64,000 nucleotides of DNA from an uncultured Colwellia sp. (GCA_913062815.1 CAJXWZ010000002.1:124001-188000), one strand, 5' to 3'. Counted from the stretch's first letter, positions 38,247-47,564 are shown. Program-made: numbers and translations. The notes: a model not told the origin generated them from the letters alone.

Positions 38247-38276
38247 ACGCGCATATTTATTTGCTGGATTAAAGCG

Positions 38277-38951
38277 ATGTCTTCTTTTTTAATTGCTCCC
38301 TCTATTTTATCTGCCGATTTTGCTCGTTTGGGTGATGATGTCGCTAAAGTTCTATCAGCAGGCGCTGATGTGGTGCACTTTGATGTTATGGATAACCACT
38401 TTGTGCCAAACCTTACTTTTGGCCCAATGATTTGTAAATCTCTACGTGAATATGGCATAACCGCTCCAATAGATGTGCATCTTATGGTTAAACCGGTTGA
38501 TAGCTTAATTCCTGATTTTGCCAAAGCAGGTGCAGATATAATCACCTTTCATCCAGAAGCGAGTGATCATATTGATAGAACATTGCAATTAATTAAAGAT
38601 CATGGATGTAAAGCCGGGCTAGTATTAAACCCCGCCACTCCGTTGCATTGCTTAGATTTTGTGATGGATAAATTAGACGTGATTTTATTAATGTCGGTAA
38701 ATCCAGGCTTTGGCGGTCAATCATTTATTCCAACCACGTTAGATAAACTACGTTTAGTTAAAGAAAAAATCAAACAAAGTGGCCGAGATATTCGCTTAGA
38801 GGTTGATGGTGGAGTAAAGGCTAATAACATAGCTGAAATCGCAGCAGCTGGAGCAGATATGTTTGTAGCCGGCTCAGCTATTTTTTCTCAAGCAGATTAT
38901 AAAGTTGCCATTGATGAAATGCGCACTGAGTTAGCTAAAGTAGCTAAATAG
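38277..38951 (+). CDS. rpe: Ribulose-phosphate 3-epimerase
   Basis: Rpe interconverts ribulose 5-phosphate and xylulose 5-phosphate in the pentose phosphate pathway. The 224-residue TIM barrel shows [33 protein letters not shown] with metal-site His/Asp, [15 protein letters not shown] and [13 protein letters not shown]. The ATG at 38277 puts the first strand at the normal place; an upstream in-frame extension lacks conservation features. trpS follows after 56 bp. gph, usually between rpe and trpS, is absent. Confidence 0.96.
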   Translation: MSSFLIAPSILSADFARLGDDVAKVLSAGADVVHFDVMDNHFVPNLTFGPMICKSLREYGITAPIDVHLMVKPVDSLIPDFAKAGADIITFHPEASDHIDRTLQLIKDHGCKAGLVLNPATPLHCLDFVMDKLDVILLMSVNPGFGGQSFIPTTLDKLRLVKEKIKQSGRDIRLEVDGGVKANNIAEIAAAGADMFVAGSAIFSQADYKVAIDEMRTELAKVAK

Positions 38952-39007
38952 CATCTGTTCGTGAAGTTAACATTTTTAAGATAAGCAATACCCTTTAAAG
39001 GAAAGAT

Positions 39008-40012
39008 ATGAGTAAACCTATTGTATTAAGTGGCTGTCAGCCTTCAGGCGAATTAACTATTGGTAACTATTTAGGCGCATTGAAACAATGGGTCAATATG
39101 CAGTCTAGCCATGAATGCTATTACATGTTGGTGGACCAACATGCTATTACCGTGCGTCCAAAAGCCGAAGACTTACGCAAAGCGACATTAGACGGATTAG
39201 CGCTTTACCTTGCTTGTGGGGTTGATCCTGAGCAAAGCACTATTTTTATTCAATCTCATGTGCCAGAGCATGCACAATTGAGTTGGGTGTTAAATTGTTA
39301 TACTCAAATGGGTGAGCTAAATCGCATGACCCAGTATAAAGATAAATCGCAAAAATCAGAAGCTAACATGAATTCCGGGTTATTTACTTATCCGGTATTA
39401 ATGGCAGCAGATATTTTGTTATACGGGGCGGATAGCGTGCCGGTTGGTGATGATCAAAAGCAGCATTTAGAGCTAGCTCGTGATATCGCAACACGTTTTA
39501 ATAACCTATATGGCGATATTTTTACGGTACCCGATCCGTTTATACCTCAGCATGGCGCTCGTGTCATGAGTTTACTTGAGCCGACTAAGAAAATGTCAAA
39601 GTCAGATACCAATCCAGGTAACTTTATTGGCTTACTAGAAGAGCCTAAGAAAATTGCGAAAAAAATAAAACGAGCCGTTACCGATTCAGATGAGCAAGCA
39701 CGTATTTACTATAACTTGGAAGAAAAGCCAGGGGTATCTAACTTATTATCTTTACTTTCATGCGCAACAGGGAAATCTGTTGAGAGTTTAGTGCCAGACT
39801 ATGAAGATAAAATGTATGGTCATTTAAAAGGAGATGTAGCTGACGCAGTAGTCTCTATGTTAGCGCCTATTCAGGCTAAATATCATCAATACCGTGAAGA
39901 TCAAACCTTTCTTGAACAAGTGATGAGCAATGGTGCCCAGAAAGCTTCTCTTCGTGCTACTAACATCCTAACGTCTGTTTATGATGCTGTTGGTTTTATT
40001 CCACGTCCATAA
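39008..40012 (+). CDS. trpS: Tryptophanyl-tRNA synthetase
   Basis: A class I aminoacyl-tRNA synthetase of 334 residues. It has [17 protein letters not shown] (HIGH-equivalent TIGN), the Trp-pocket segment around [15 protein letters not shown] and VGDDQKQH, and the KMSKS loop as KKMSKSD. It charges tRNA-Trp. An aaagg ribosome site precedes the ATG. Co-transcription with rpe is likely. Confidence 0.97.
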   Translation: MSKPIVLSGCQPSGELTIGNYLGALKQWVNMQSSHECYYMLVDQHAITVRPKAEDLRKATLDGLALYLACGVDPEQSTIFIQSHVPEHAQLSWVLNCYTQMGELNRMTQYKDKSQKSEANMNSGLFTYPVLMAADILLYGADSVPVGDDQKQHLELARDIATRFNNLYGDIFTVPDPFIPQHGARVMSLLEPTKKMSKSDTNPGNFIGLLEEPKKIAKKIKRAVTDSDEQARIYYNLEEKPGVSNLLSLLSCATGKSVESLVPDYEDKMYGHLKGDVADAVVSMLAPIQAKYHQYREDQTFLEQVMSNGAQKASLRATNILTSVYDAVGFIPRP

Positions 40013-40030
40013 TTAGTCGTACTACTAAGG

Positions 40031-40065
40031 GTAGTAACGAGTTATGAAAACCGACTCGTTACTAC
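40031..40065. terminator. Hairpin between convergent trpS and the FHA gene
   Basis: A perfect 12-bp stem (gtagtaacgagt / actcgttactac) with an 11-base loop lies 18 bp after the trpS stop and 10 bp from the FHA gene stop. There is no U-tract on either side. Confidence 0.55.
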
Positions 40066-40074
40066 GCTGACAAA

Positions 40075-41043
40075 CTAATCTTTTCTCGCTGCTTTTTGTG
40101 TTCTTTCAAACAACTTTTCACTGTCCTTAACAAACTTATCAACACTGCTACTTGATGCAACTAAAAAGCTAGGCATCATGATAGTCGAATTGTATTGCGG
40201 TCTAGGGTTAAATTCAGGTTTATTACTGTATTGCACTACATAACTGCCACCAAACAATAATATAGTCATGCTTGCCGCTACAATGATGCGGCGTTTTGCC
40301 GGCATATGAAAGCCAATGTAACCGTTCAACCAGAATAGACTAAAAGCCAAAGCTATTGATGACATAACAATAAATATCGGTGCTATAGAGCCGCTTGCAC
40401 TATTAAAGGCAGCAACACTTTCTAATAAATCGGTGAACCACATTATATTAAAGAAAGCGAAACTGATGCCAAATTGGGCCATCACCCTAGCATCATGCTT
40501 ATTCAAATGAGAAACCAAGGAAACGCCTGCTGGCCAAAATGCAAAGCCTAGCGCCATACCCAGAGTAGGAACTAAAAGTTGGCTGAAGTTAATTTCAGTT
40601 GGCGTATTCAGGTAAAAAACAGCACCAGCGATTAAGGTAAATAAAGTAATACTCAGTAATAATATTGCCGGGTGGCGCATTAAATTAATGAAACTTTCAA
40701 ACGGACTGAATGCGACAGTTGGCTCAACAGGATGATCGGTAAATAAAATACGTAGTTGGCTTTTACCTAAAGTGATGACATCACCATCATGGACAATATG
40801 GTTATCAGCAGAGTGCTTTTTTTCATTAATATTTTCTATAAATGAGCCATTTACGGTTTGATTATCAGTAAGATGCCATTGGCCATCTATCAAATCTACA
40901 CTCAAGTGACTTGGACAGATATGAGGGTCTGCTAAAATAATATCGTTATGATAATCTCTGCCAATATTAATTTGCGCCTTAGTTAATTTATGGCGGTGCA
41001 GCAATTTATGATTGCGGCTTATTTCTTCAATAATTATTTCCAT
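40075..41043 (-). CDS. FHA-domain membrane protein
   Basis: A 322-residue protein. Residues about 5-100 form a forkhead-associated domain (INIGRDYHNDIILAD, CPSHLSVDLIDGQW, NGSFIEN), which binds phosphothreonine peptides. About six transmembrane helices follow (residues 125-265), and then a short charged tail (SVDKFVKDSEKLFERTQKAARKD). Its start overlaps the stop region of the upstream protease gene by 10 bp, so the two are translationally coupled and probably work together. No kinase is encoded nearby. The partner and signal are unknown. Confidence 0.8.
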   Translation of the reverse strand: MEIIIEEISRNHKLLHRHKLTKAQINIGRDYHNDIILADPHICPSHLSVDLIDGQWHLTDNQTVNGSFIENINEKKHSADNHIVHDGDVITLGKSQLRILFTDHPVEPTVAFSPFESFINLMRHPAILLLSITLFTLIAGAVFYLNTPTEINFSQLLVPTLGMALGFAFWPAGVSLVSHLNKHDARVMAQFGISFAFFNIMWFTDLLESVAAFNSASGSIAPIFIVMSSIALAFSLFWLNGYIGFHMPAKRRIIVAASMTILLFGGSYVVQYSNKPEFNPRPQYNSTIMMPSFLVASSSSVDKFVKDSEKLFERTQKAARKD

Positions 41044-42290
41044 GACACGGCCTCCATAAATTGACGGGTAAAGGCTAAGGCATTGCTCTGACTTATACCA
41101 GCAATGGTGAAGTGGCTAACGAGTGCTTGCTTTTCTTTATCAATAGAGGCACTTAGATATAGTACATCAAACAAGTCAGGGAATTTTTTATAAGCCCGAG
41201 TGCAAAAAATTGTTTTGTTGTTAATCGCTTGGCTTTGGGGCATGACTAAATCGTGATGACATTGATATTCAGTAACATTGTCTTTGTCTGCTCGGTTACC
41301 CGCGCCAGCACGAGAAATTTGTTGCTGATATAAATGATAAAACTTATTAGCGCCAATATCTTTAGCCTGCATTGTTCTAAATTCTATTTCCATTGCACCA
41401 GTAAAAAAACGTGAAGAGATATAAGTATTTTCATCTAACGAACAATTGGCGACCGCAGTTAAAATCAAGGCGTCGGTTTTATCTGCATTTGAATCACCCC
41501 AACAACGAATATAAGGTACATCAATAATTGGTATTAGGCCTTTATCGCCAAGTTGTTTTGAATGCCAAGGGCTACTAAGAATCGCGGAAATTAACTTATC
41601 TTGGCTAGATGTGAGTTGCTCTGCCATTTGCAGTGCAATGGTCTCTGGTGGTTTTTCCATAAACCCTTTGTACAAGTTAACTAATTTATCATGAGGAACC
41701 AAAAAGCCTATACCATCACCAGACGTCGCAACATTAACACCAACCACTTCAGCTTGTTTATTGACTACAGGGCCACCGCTCATACCTGAATTGATAGAGC
41801 CGGTGAAATGTATACGTTCATTAAAGGATTCTTTTTTCAAGCCATTATAGGTTCCAGGTACAACAATCATACCTAAATCATGAGGATTACCTAATGAAAA
41901 GATTTGCTCACCTTTATGAGGCGCTGAACTAGACAACTTAAAAAATGGCATGTTCTGCTCAACACTTCGTCTAACCAGTGCTAAGTCGTTTATTACGTCA
42001 ACACTCAACAGGGTCAAGTCACCTTTATTTCCTTGACTGTCAAGGTATTCAACCCGATATTTTTTAGGATGTAAGGCATAACTAGAAATCACATGGTAGT
42101 TAGTAGCAATCATGCCATCTTCACTGATTTGAAAACCTGAGCCAATAGAGGATTTTTCACCACTGGCTTTATCAATTAATTTTATTTGGTATAGGGATGG
42201 TTTTAATTGATTAAAAAGTTGTTCGGCTTGTTCAGTGGCAAAACTACTTGTGCTTAGCAATATACATACTAAGGTAAAAAAAGCTTTCAT
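41034..42290 (-). CDS. Secreted trypsin-like serine protease (S1C/DegP-like)
   Basis: A 418-residue exported protein with a signal peptide (MKAFFTLVCILLSTSSFA). The chymotrypsin-fold triad is visible: H66 in TNYHVIS, D102 in INDLALV, S171 in SGMSGGPVV. The region from about residue 220 to the end has no PDZ motif that can be seen; it contains several Cys (YIRCWGDS, VANCSLDE, EYQCHHD, TIFCTRAY). It thus differs from DegP/DegS. It is coupled by overlap to the FHA membrane protein gene. Substrate unknown. Confidence 0.82.
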   Translation of the reverse strand: MKAFFTLVCILLSTSSFATEQAEQLFNQLKPSLYQIKLIDKASGEKSSIGSGFQISEDGMIATNYHVISSYALHPKKYRVEYLDSQGNKGDLTLLSVDVINDLALVRRSVEQNMPFFKLSSSAPHKGEQIFSLGNPHDLGMIVVPGTYNGLKKESFNERIHFTGSINSGMSGGPVVNKQAEVVGVNVATSGDGIGFLVPHDKLVNLYKGFMEKPPETIALQMAEQLTSSQDKLISAILSSPWHSKQLGDKGLIPIIDVPYIRCWGDSNADKTDALILTAVANCSLDENTYISSRFFTGAMEIEFRTMQAKDIGANKFYHLYQQQISRAGAGNRADKDNVTEYQCHHDLVMPQSQAINNKTIFCTRAYKKFPDLFDVLYLSASIDKEKQALVSHFTIAGISQSNALAFTRQFMEAVSWK

Positions 42291-42631
42291 TTAGGTTCCT
42301 ACTAAAAAATAACCTTCCTATTGTGCCATTGTCTGCGTATTAGTCACTTAAAATTTTGTATATTCTTGTTTCTTACCTTTTATGGTGAAAACTCATTTAC
42401 AAATAGATGATTATAAATATATTTTCGAGCATTCTTTATTTATATTTTTAGAGCATTCAAATAGTTAAAATTAAGTAGGAATGGATGTGAGAAAACATTG
42501 CTAAAGATGATAATAAACGCTCAATTTAGGACTATTATTAAAGGGAGTACTTGTTATTTTCTTTTGATAATAAAAATTACGCCCTAAGTAAATGAAAGCA
42601 AGTCTTACCCATAAAAGTTGTAGGAGTTGAT
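42291..42631. other. 341-bp AT-rich intergenic region upstream of the subtilase gene
   Basis: No ORF, RNA gene or strong repeat was seen. It separates the divergent protease and subtilase genes and must hold both promoters. A short purine-rich site (gtaggag) precedes the subtilase start. Confidence 0.5.
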
Positions 42632-44590
42632 ATGAATATCTCAAAATTTATGAAGTCAGCAGTAACAGCTGCAGCAATATCTGTCGCTTCCCCTAGTGCT
42701 GTAGCAGAACGATTCATCATACAAGTAGATAATCAAAACAAAGGCGTAGTGACTGCCCTATCTCGACAGATGGGTGGTGATGTTCATATTGAGTCAGATG
42801 GATTTATTTCAGTAAGCTTTGCAGGGAAGAACCTAGAGCAAGTCAAAGGACTCTTGAATAATCCGCATATTAAGTTGATTGAAATAGATCGTAAACGGTA
42901 TTTGTATAACTTATCTAACCATTATCAGAATTCAGCAGGTGATCCAATGGCAGTGCAAGTGGTTCCTTACGCTATTAATCAATCCAATGCATCAGATGCT
43001 TCAATTACCATCAGAGGGGATGGGATTAAAGTTTGCGTTATAGACTCTGGCTTAGATCGATCAAATATAGACTTCACTTGGACTAATATTACCGGAACAA
43101 ACCTTACCGGCACAGGTAACTGGGATTCACATGGGGGTCCCCACGGTACTCATGTTGCAGGTACTATAGCCGCAGAAGATAATGGCTTTGGCGTCATAGG
43201 AATGGCGCCTAATACTTCCTTACATATTATAAAAGTATTTAATGAGGACGGATGGGGTTATTCATCATCTTTAGCAGATGCGGCACTTGAATGTTCTGAG
43301 CGAGAAGTTGAGGCGGATGTTATTAGCATGAGTTTAGGTGGCATTTTTAGCAGCGCTACAGAAGAAAATGTGTTTCAAGAATTTGTTGATAAAGGAGGCT
43401 TAGTTGTAGCTGCCGCAGGAAATGACTATGACAATACTCGTTCATATCCTGCTGGTTATTCATCGGTGATGATGGTTGGTGCTAATGATGGCGACAATAA
43501 TATTGCTGATTTTTCACAATATCCAGATTGTACGGTGGTAACTGGTCGCGGTCGAAAACAAAAAATTAAAGAAGATAAAACGGTATGTGTTGAAGTCACC
43601 GCTGGAGGTGTAAATACTTTATCCACTTATCCAGCAAGTATGGCGACAGTCAATTTATTGTCTGTTGATGAGTTGAGTTATTCAACTGAAGGATTTCAAA
43701 ATTCGGTTCAGGATTCGGTAAATGCACCCACAATTAACTTTGGTTTTGGTGATAGCGCTGCGATTACCGCAGTAATACAAAATGATAACTTGACCAGTTT
43801 ATCCGGTTATATTTGTGTCATGAGTCGAGGAGGAATCTCTTTTATTGATAAAGTGAACAACTGTTCATCTCTAGGAGGAATAGGTGCAATTATTATCAAT
43901 AATGAGGATGGCATGATAAATGGCACTTTAGGGGATGATGATTCATACATTCCAGTTGTGGGTGCGTTACAGGCTGATTTCGGTGCTATTATGCCGTCAG
44001 CGAATACTGATGATATTGGTACGGTTGGTGCGGAAGCTTACCTGACTGTTGGGTTAAGTAATTATGGCTTTATGAGTGGCACATCAATGGCAACGCCAGC
44101 TGTTGCAGGTGTTGCCGCCTTAGTTTGGTCAAATTTTTCTGACTGTTCAGGTGAAGAGATAAGAGCGGTGCTTAATCAAACTGCAATACATCCAGAGCAA
44201 ACTACTACGCATGATGTGCATTTTGGCAATGGAATCGTGCAAGCTAAGGCTGCTTATGACTATCTTAATGCCGAAGTTATAAAACCGGATAATTCTTTAT
44301 GTGTGCCTGATAATGTTGGAGATGCTCCCGGAGGTGATCCCGGGTTAACCGTAAGTGGTTATAAAGTTAGAGGTGTCCATCATGTTGACTTTGCATGGTC
44401 AAATTTTGCTGATAATGAAACGGTAACTATCCAACAATTGAATCCAGCTACCGAGCAATTCTTTGTAATTCATACCAAGACAGGGAATGGAACTACGTCG
44501 CATAACCTCGACGCTAAAGGTGGAGGCTTATATATTTTTAAAGCTTGTGGTGACTCATCATGTACTGTGGAAGTTGAGGAGGTTTTTTAG
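42632..44590 (+). CDS. Secreted S8 subtilisin-like protease with PA-domain insert
   Basis: A 652-residue exported protease. A signal peptide (to about residue 26, AVAERF) is followed by an I9-like inhibitory prodomain (about 27-95). The catalytic triad is D138 (CVIDSGLD), H171 (PHGTHVAGT) and S485 (GTSMATPAVAG). A protease-associated (PA) domain is inserted between His and Ser (YICVMSRGGISFIDKVNNC). A C-terminal beta domain of about 75 residues (KVRGVHHVDFAWSNF) ends with a Cys pair (KACGDSSCTV). It likely degrades extracellular protein for nutrition, as is common in marine Alteromonadales. It is followed by its own terminator. Confidence 0.92.
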   Translation: MNISKFMKSAVTAAAISVASPSAVAERFIIQVDNQNKGVVTALSRQMGGDVHIESDGFISVSFAGKNLEQVKGLLNNPHIKLIEIDRKRYLYNLSNHYQNSAGDPMAVQVVPYAINQSNASDASITIRGDGIKVCVIDSGLDRSNIDFTWTNITGTNLTGTGNWDSHGGPHGTHVAGTIAAEDNGFGVIGMAPNTSLHIIKVFNEDGWGYSSSLADAALECSEREVEADVISMSLGGIFSSATEENVFQEFVDKGGLVVAAAGNDYDNTRSYPAGYSSVMMVGANDGDNNIADFSQYPDCTVVTGRGRKQKIKEDKTVCVEVTAGGVNTLSTYPASMATVNLLSVDELSYSTEGFQNSVQDSVNAPTINFGFGDSAAITAVIQNDNLTSLSGYICVMSRGGISFIDKVNNCSSLGGIGAIIINNEDGMINGTLGDDDSYIPVVGALQADFGAIMPSANTDDIGTVGAEAYLTVGLSNYGFMSGTSMATPAVAGVAALVWSNFSDCSGEEIRAVLNQTAIHPEQTTTHDVHFGNGIVQAKAAYDYLNAEVIKPDNSLCVPDNVGDAPGGDPGLTVSGYKVRGVHHVDFAWSNFADNETVTIQQLNPATEQFFVIHTKTGNGTTSHNLDAKGGGLYIFKACGDSSCTVEVEEVF

Positions 44591-44609
44591 TCACAAAATT
44601 GTGCTACAC

Positions 44610-44640
44610 AAATAAGGAGCTATTTAGCTCCTTATTTATT
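44610..44640 (+). terminator. Rho-independent terminator after the subtilase gene
   Basis: aaataaggagct / agctccttattt form a perfect 12-bp stem with a 4-base loop and a T-rich tail, 20 bp past the stop codon. Confidence 0.8.
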
Positions 44641-44676
44641 ATCTTTGTATGATGATAACTCATCAATTGTGTCGCT

Positions 44677-45072
44677 ATGAATGAAACTGAAGCAGAAAAG
44701 TATTTACTCGCAAAACCTGAAACTTCCCTTTATTACCCCTTTGGTGATGAAGTAAAAGTATTCCGTGTCAAAAATAAAATGTTCGCCACAATTGCCCACG
44801 GTAGTACTGCAAAAAGTGCTAAAACCAGTGATGAAGCGAAAAGGTATTTTTGGATGAACTTAAAATGTGATCCTAATGAAGCGGTAATGTTGCGTGATGT
44901 TTTTTCCTCAGTTATTCCCGGTTACCATATGAATAAATCGAGCTGGAACTCGATCATTCTGGATGGTTCAATTCCACAAGGTGAGATTGAACGGATGATG
45001 GACAATTCGTTTAAGTTGGTCGTTAGCAAAATGACCAAGAAAGATCAGCGGTCAATCTTGGTACATTTATAA
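44677..45072 (+). CDS. MmcQ/YjbR family protein
   Basis: A 131-residue protein of the YjbR (CyaY-like fold) family. Recognisable parts are YPFGDEVKVFRVKNKMFATI, WMNLKCDPNEAVMLRD, VIPGYHMNKSSWNSI and the C-terminal NSFKLVVSKMTKKDQRS. Family function is unclear; a DNA-binding role has been suggested from the fold. It is the only intact copy in the window: at least three degenerate copies of its 3' end lie downstream (46332, 46505, 51213). Confidence 0.88.
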   Translation: MNETEAEKYLLAKPETSLYYPFGDEVKVFRVKNKMFATIAHGSTAKSAKTSDEAKRYFWMNLKCDPNEAVMLRDVFSSVIPGYHMNKSSWNSIILDGSIPQGEIERMMDNSFKLVVSKMTKKDQRSILVHL

Positions 45073-45367
45073 AACTGCTGTCACAAATCCGACCTGATTT
45101 AGACCGGAATTTATCTTTAAAATAGTCCGCTTTGCCATTCCTGCCTGTGGAATTCCCTTCATATCGTTAATTTTAAGATAAAGTCTGTCTTGGAGAAAGT
45201 GAATATCAATTGTTCTGACCCTTTATTTAGATGGAAAAAGGTAAACATCTAAAATATGAACTATAGTGTATTTTGATAATCTTGGGAAAAAAGAGTGAGT
45301 TTAGTGAGAGGACATTCACCCGCTACAATCCGCAAAGCCAAGTTTTATTAATATTGGGTTTATCCAC
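45073..45367. other. Intergenic region with a RAYT-flank-like sequence
   Basis: No gene seen. At about 45196-45225 the sequence reads gtgaatatcaattgttctga followed by ccctttatt; strings of this type often flank REP-associated tyrosine transposase genes in marine gammaproteobacteria (recalled from memory, not checked). No transposase is present. Confidence 0.3.
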
Positions 45368-46138
45368 ATGTTAGCAAAAATTTTAATACTACTATCTGCT
45401 ACCTTTTATCTGACCGTCTCTCAAGCGGCATTAATAACCACTTTGTCTATCGATACGGTTGAATACAATGGGCAATATTATGAGTTGAGTATTGTAAGCG
45501 GTACTTTTACGGAGTATCAGGATGAAATCGAGGCCTCTCCATGGTGGGGGGACATATATGCAGCAAGCGATTGGGCGATCAGTACTAGCAGTTGGACTGA
45601 TAGGTTTGGCTCTTTCTATTCGACGGAGGCTACGTTTTTTGCGCATACAAATAGGTCTAGGGGATACAATTATTTAGCTCACTATGAACCTGAATTCATC
45701 CGTGTGTGCACCCCAGCTATTCGGAAAAGAAATTATCTACATAGGCCTGGTTTCCCCAAAACTGGGCCCCGATATATTTCTGTTCCAAAAGTTTGTAGCA
45801 CCGTATTAAACCCACTTTATGAGGCGATAATTGTCGATATAACAGAAGATTATGTTCTTGCTGAATTCGCAAGTCGTTGGGGGAATTGTTACGAAGAAGG
45901 CAGCCGTAGCTCATCATATTTATTTTTCACCAAGGCATGTCAGATCGATCATTCTGAGCCGACGGAATATTACGCCTTTGCTTCGCTGATTGAAGGAGGA
46001 AGCGTAAATTACGATGAGATAGATGTCATCATTTACGATGGTATCCAGTCGGTTCCGGTTCCTGAGCCATCGACGCTAGCTATTTTTGCCTTAGGAATAA
46101 TAGGTTTAGCATCTCGGCGATTTAAGAAACAGTTGTAA
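45368..46138 (+). CDS. PEP-CTERM sorting-domain protein
   Basis: A 256-residue exported protein with a signal peptide (ATFYLTVSQA) and a C-terminal PEP-CTERM signal: VPVPEPSTL, a hydrophobic helix (IFALGIIGLAS) and a basic RRFKKQ end. Such proteins are processed by an exosortase (EpsH/XrtA type) and released or linked to exopolysaccharide. The middle part is Tyr- and Trp-rich with four Cys (VCTPAI, KVCSTV, GNCYEEG, KACQIDH) and no recognised domain. No exosortase is visible here, so it must be encoded elsewhere. Confidence 0.85.
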   Translation: MLAKILILLSATFYLTVSQAALITTLSIDTVEYNGQYYELSIVSGTFTEYQDEIEASPWWGDIYAASDWAISTSSWTDRFGSFYSTEATFFAHTNRSRGYNYLAHYEPEFIRVCTPAIRKRNYLHRPGFPKTGPRYISVPKVCSTVLNPLYEAIIVDITEDYVLAEFASRWGNCYEEGSRSSSYLFFTKACQIDHSEPTEYYAFASLIEGGSVNYDEIDVIIYDGIQSVPVPEPSTLAIFALGIIGLASRRFKKQL

Positions 46139-46157
46139 TTATTTTTTAAAGGTATAA

Positions 46158-46189
46158 AACACTAATTGTCATAATTGGTGTTTTTTTGT
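46158..46189 (+). terminator. Rho-independent terminator after the PEP-CTERM gene
   Basis: aacactaatt / aattggtgtt form a 10-bp stem (one G-U) with a 5-base loop and a run of seven T, 20 bp past the stop codon. Confidence 0.8.
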
Positions 46190-46280
46190 TTCTGGTGGTT
46201 GGCCATAATATTGTTTAATTGAATAACCATCAGCACCGAGACTAGCCTTAAACTTAAGGTCGGGGTTGTGGGGATACTAG

Positions 46281-46311
46281 AAATCACGTTTATTTAACAT
46301 AAGCGTGATTT
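46281..46311. repeat. 13-bp hairpin in the yjbR-remnant region
   Basis: aaatcacgtttat and ataagcgtgattt pair over 13 positions (one G-T) around a ttaac loop. No T-tract follows, so it is not a standard terminator. Confidence 0.5.
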
Positions 46312-46331
46312 ACTAATAATAATAGCGCTAA

Positions 46332-46416
46332 TGTTTACATGAGCAAGTCGCAATGGAATAGTGTGGTTTTGGATGATGGATAATTCGTATTTATTAGTGG
46401 TCAGTAAATTGAACCA
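46332..46416 (+). pseudogene. yjbR 3' fragment A (internal deletion)
   Basis: The bases translate to YMSKSQWNSVVLDDG and then, after a deletion of about 11 codons, DNSYLLVVSK. The intact gene at 44677 has HMNKSSWNSIILDG and DNSFKLVVSK. Frame and stop are lost, so this is a decayed copy. Confidence 0.75.
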
Positions 46417-46504
46417 TAAATAAAAGGTATTTAAAATCAAATTGTTATGGGTTAGTTATTTAATGGGGTGTGTAATATATCTTGACACTTAGATTTAAAC
46501 GTTT

Positions 46505-46586
46505 GTGGGACACTATAATTCTTGATGGTTCAATCACCCAAAGGTGAGATTGAACGCATGATAGATAATTCTTATATGTTGATCTG
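46505..46586 (+). pseudogene. yjbR 3' fragment B (frameshifted)
   Basis: WDTIILDGSI followed, after a 2-bp insertion, by GEIERMIDNSYML, against WNSIILDGSI and GEIERMMDNSFKL in the intact gene. It lies about 90 bp after fragment A and covers the segment that A lacks, so A and B are separate copies rather than pieces of one. Confidence 0.78.
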
Positions 46587-46656
46587 AATTAATCACATAG
46601 TAACGGTTTATACGGGAGATACATAAAATATAACCCAATGGTTCGGAAATATTCTT

Positions 46657-47526
46657 TCATATTAAAAAGTCTAATAAACGCTTAGCGCCGCTATTTTGAA
46701 AAATATTACTCGGCCATACTGCATATAAAGGAATCGGTTCAACATGCCAATTAGGTAGTAGTTCAATTAATAAATTGTCGTTAATTTCTCTTTCGATTAA
46801 AAAATCGGGAGGAGTCGATACACCTGCACCATTGATACAAAGCTGAGTCATAGCTTCAACACTATTTACGCTGATATTGCTTTCAAAACCAATTTCACTT
46901 TTTTCACCAGCAGAATTTATTAACGTTCTGTGGTTTGGCAGCATAGCTAACTTTATCCAATTCCACTTTGTTAAATCGAGAGGCGAAGTAGGTTTTTTCT
47001 TTTCTTTCCAATATGCATAAGAACAAACCAATTTCCTATTAATTTCACCTATCCGCTTGCACATAAGGTTACTGTCATCCATTTCCCCAGCTCTAAAGGC
47101 TAAATCAATGCCTTTGTGAATAAGATCTTGTCTACTGTCAGTATAAAATAATTCAAAATTCAAATTAGGGTGCAATTTGCTAAATTGAGATATTTTTTTA
47201 CTTATCTCTGATTTGATTAAAGCTGAAGGTAGCGTGAGGGTTAAAGTGCCTGTTAGGGTTTGTTTTTCTGAAGTTACTTGGCTTAAACCTTGTTGTGCAG
47301 CTTGTATCATATTTAAAGCATACTGATATAACATCCTGCCTTCAGATGTTAACGACAAATTTCTAGTCGACCTGTAAATTAGAGCCGCGCCAACAGATTT
47401 TTCTAATTGAGTAACTTGATAGCTAACGACTGAAGGTGAAAGTTTTAATTCTTTTGCCGCCGCTCGAAAAGAACCATGTTTTATCGTTTCAGCAAAAATA
47501 GCCATTGATCGTAATTCATTTATCAT
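46657..47526 (-). CDS. LysR-family transcriptional regulator
   Basis: A 289-residue LysR regulator. The N-terminal HTH is FAETIKHGSFRAAAKELKLSPSVVSYQVTQLE, split around the standard turn; the effector domain starts near LTGTLTLTLPSALI. It belongs to the group with DSRQDLIHKGIDLAFRAG (CrgA-like). It is divergent from a LysE-type exporter, the arrangement of LysG-LysE, and probably controls it. A GAACA-N4-TGTTC site lies between them. Confidence 0.88.
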   Translation of the reverse strand: MINELRSMAIFAETIKHGSFRAAAKELKLSPSVVSYQVTQLEKSVGAALIYRSTRNLSLTSEGRMLYQYALNMIQAAQQGLSQVTSEKQTLTGTLTLTLPSALIKSEISKKISQFSKLHPNLNFELFYTDSRQDLIHKGIDLAFRAGEMDDSNLMCKRIGEINRKLVCSYAYWKEKKKPTSPLDLTKWNWIKLAMLPNHRTLINSAGEKSEIGFESNISVNSVEAMTQLCINGAGVSTPPDFLIEREINDNLLIELLPNWHVEPIPLYAVWPSNIFQNSGAKRLLDFLI

Positions 47527-47550
47527 ATGTTTTTATTGTTAAAGAATATA

Positions 47551-47564
47551 GAACAGTGATGTTC
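47551..47564. promoter_or_regulatory. Inverted repeat between the LysR and LysE-type genes
   Basis: gaaca-gtga-tgttc is a perfect 5-bp inverted repeat midway in the 102-bp divergent promoter, a plausible LysR operator. Confidence 0.4.

Larger units (their letters stand above)
46139..46656. other. 518-bp region without intact gene, holding yjbR fragments and hairpins
   Basis: It contains the terminator of the PEP-CTERM gene, a strong 13-bp hairpin (46281-46311) and two decayed yjbR 3' fragments (46332-46416, 46505-46586). No intact reading frame is convincing. Confidence 0.7.
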
